Below, piece by piece: positions 63,450 to 64,000 of a stretch of DNA of 64,000 nt. The notes beneath the pieces were generated by a model, which was not told where the DNA came from, searched no databases, and worked only from the letters and a program-made list of their open reading frames with translations. Within the stretch, counting starts at the first letter, position 1; each line of letters begins with the position of its first letter. The DNA is from Companilactobacillus formosensis (GTDB lineage: Bacteria; Bacillota; Bacilli; Lactobacillales; Lactobacillaceae), in contig NZ_BJDU01000004.1 in the NCBI RefSeq assembly GCF_005405305.1, forward strand, positions 62,001-126,000, read 5' to 3'. A program made the translations under genes and the position numbers.

Positions 63450-64000
63450 TTTATTCAAATTAAGTATTGTAGTCCCTTGCTACAACGAAGAAGAAGTTTT
63501 GCCAGAAACGACGAAAGAATTGTCAGCAATCGTTAATGGTTTGATCGAGTCACGTAAGATTTCTGCTAACAGTAAAATTGTGTACGTTGATGATGGTAGT
63601 AAAGACAAGACTTGGAGTATGATCGATAATTTTTCTAAAGAATCCAAGCTAGTCTCTGGTGTAAAATTGAGCCGTAATTTTGGTCATCAAGGGGCTTTAT
63701 TAGCTGGCGTAACACGAGCTTCCAAAGATTCAGATGCCGTTATAACGATAGATGCTGATTTACAAGATGACGTTAATGCTATTCCTAAGATGGTCGACGA
63801 GTATCTCAATGGTGCGGAAGTAGTTTATGGAGTTAGAAATAATCGTGATACTGATACTGCTTTTAAACGTAATACCGCCGAGATGTTCTATAAATTCATG
63901 GGCTTCTTGGGAGTCCACTTAGTTCCTGATTCTGCTGATTATCGTTTGATGAGCCAAAGGGCTTGCCAAGTTTTGTTGAGTTATCGTGAAAGAAATTTGT
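63442..64000 (+). CDS. Glycosyltransferase family 2 (GtrB/DPM1-like), 5' part
   Basis: It runs off the right edge; 186 codons are visible. MSDLFKLSIVVPCYNEEEVL, then VYVDDGSKDKTW, LSRNFGHQGALLAGV and TIDADLQDDVNAI show the GT2 fold with its DxD-type ADLQD motif, as in polyisoprenyl-phosphate hexose synthases. C-terminal membrane helices would lie beyond the window. GGGGGAAAATGA supplies the ribosome binding site, inside the preceding gene, with an 8-nt overlap. Confidence 0.92.
   Translation, partial: MSDLFKLSIVVPCYNEEEVLPETTKELSAIVNGLIESRKISANSKIVYVDDGSKDKTWSMIDNFSKESKLVSGVKLSRNFGHQGALLAGVTRASKDSDAVITIDADLQDDVNAIPKMVDEYLNGAEVVYGVRNNRDTDTAFKRNTAEMFYKFMGFLGVHLVPDSADYRLMSQRACQVLLSYRERNL

Overview
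The window looks like a chromosomal segment of a low-GC Gram-positive lactic acid bacterium of the Lactobacillaceae. The evidence is AT-rich sequence, AGGAGG-type ribosome binding sites, Rho-independent terminators, a lysine riboswitch, a serine T-box, a LexA/DinR SOS box, CcpA cre-like sites, a WxL surface locus and SLAP cell-wall repeats. The gene set (phenolic acid decarboxylase, several WxL/DUF916 genes, two glycerol kinases, YfhO) would fit Companilactobacillus or a close relative, but the genus is inferred, not proven. I see no CRISPR array, insertion sequence, prophage, rRNA or replication origin.

Layout. 1-4.9 kb: the 3' end of mntH, a short deformylase-like gene, a HEPN-type DUF3644 gene followed by a possible structured RNA, a GT8 glycosyltransferase, an RHH-regulator/SPFH operon and an orphan MazE-like antitoxin. 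5-8.3 kb: the padR-controlled phenolic acid decarboxylase pair, then an SOS operon (Y-family polymerase, small protein, YolD-like). 8.3-11 kb: a palindromic RNA-like element, then a divergent ArsR repressor and Zn/Cd P-type ATPase. 11-16.2 kb: two near-identical copies of an apparent type I toxin/antisense-RNA module flank a LysR-controlled shikimate-type operon; a second orphan antitoxin follows. 16.2-20.4 kb: a purine permease with a PurBox, an NAD(P)-binding protein, a flavoprotein with a membrane tail, thiol peroxidase and a GNAT acetyltransferase.

20.5-29.5 kb: a WxL cell-surface cluster (sortase substrate, WxL protein, three DUF916/DUF3324-type proteins, a large lectin-like protein) with an Mga-like regulator. 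29.5-33.4 kb: riboswitch-controlled lysP, T-box-controlled serS, and tRNA-Asn and tRNA-Thr. 34.6-39.5 kb: a cytosolic flavinylation locus (FAD/FMN reductase flavoprotein, ApbE, two FMN reductases). One of the reductases carries repeated ApbE-target-like motifs in its C-terminal tail, which is the most unusual protein-level feature here. 39.5-42.2 kb: two tandem paralogous minus-strand RNA genes with C-rich loops and covarying stems, then NADH oxidase. 42.3-50.7 kb: small proteins, YfhO, glycerol kinase, a second kinase that has lost the catalytic Asp and the regulatory His, and a peptide transporter. 50.7-53 kb: surface proteins, tRNA-Tyr and tRNA-Gln. 53-64 kb: PnuC, a GntR regulator, an O-antigen-ligase-like protein, TagA-like and GT4 glycosyltransferases, NAD salvage genes (pncB-nadE), an aminotransferase and a membrane glycosyltransferase pair.

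Themes. Redox and flavin chemistry recurs (Pad, flavinylated reductase, Nox, FMN reductases), alongside NAD supply (PnuC, PncB, NadE) and cell-surface construction. The intergenic spaces are unusually rich in repeated, structured elements that look like RNAs.
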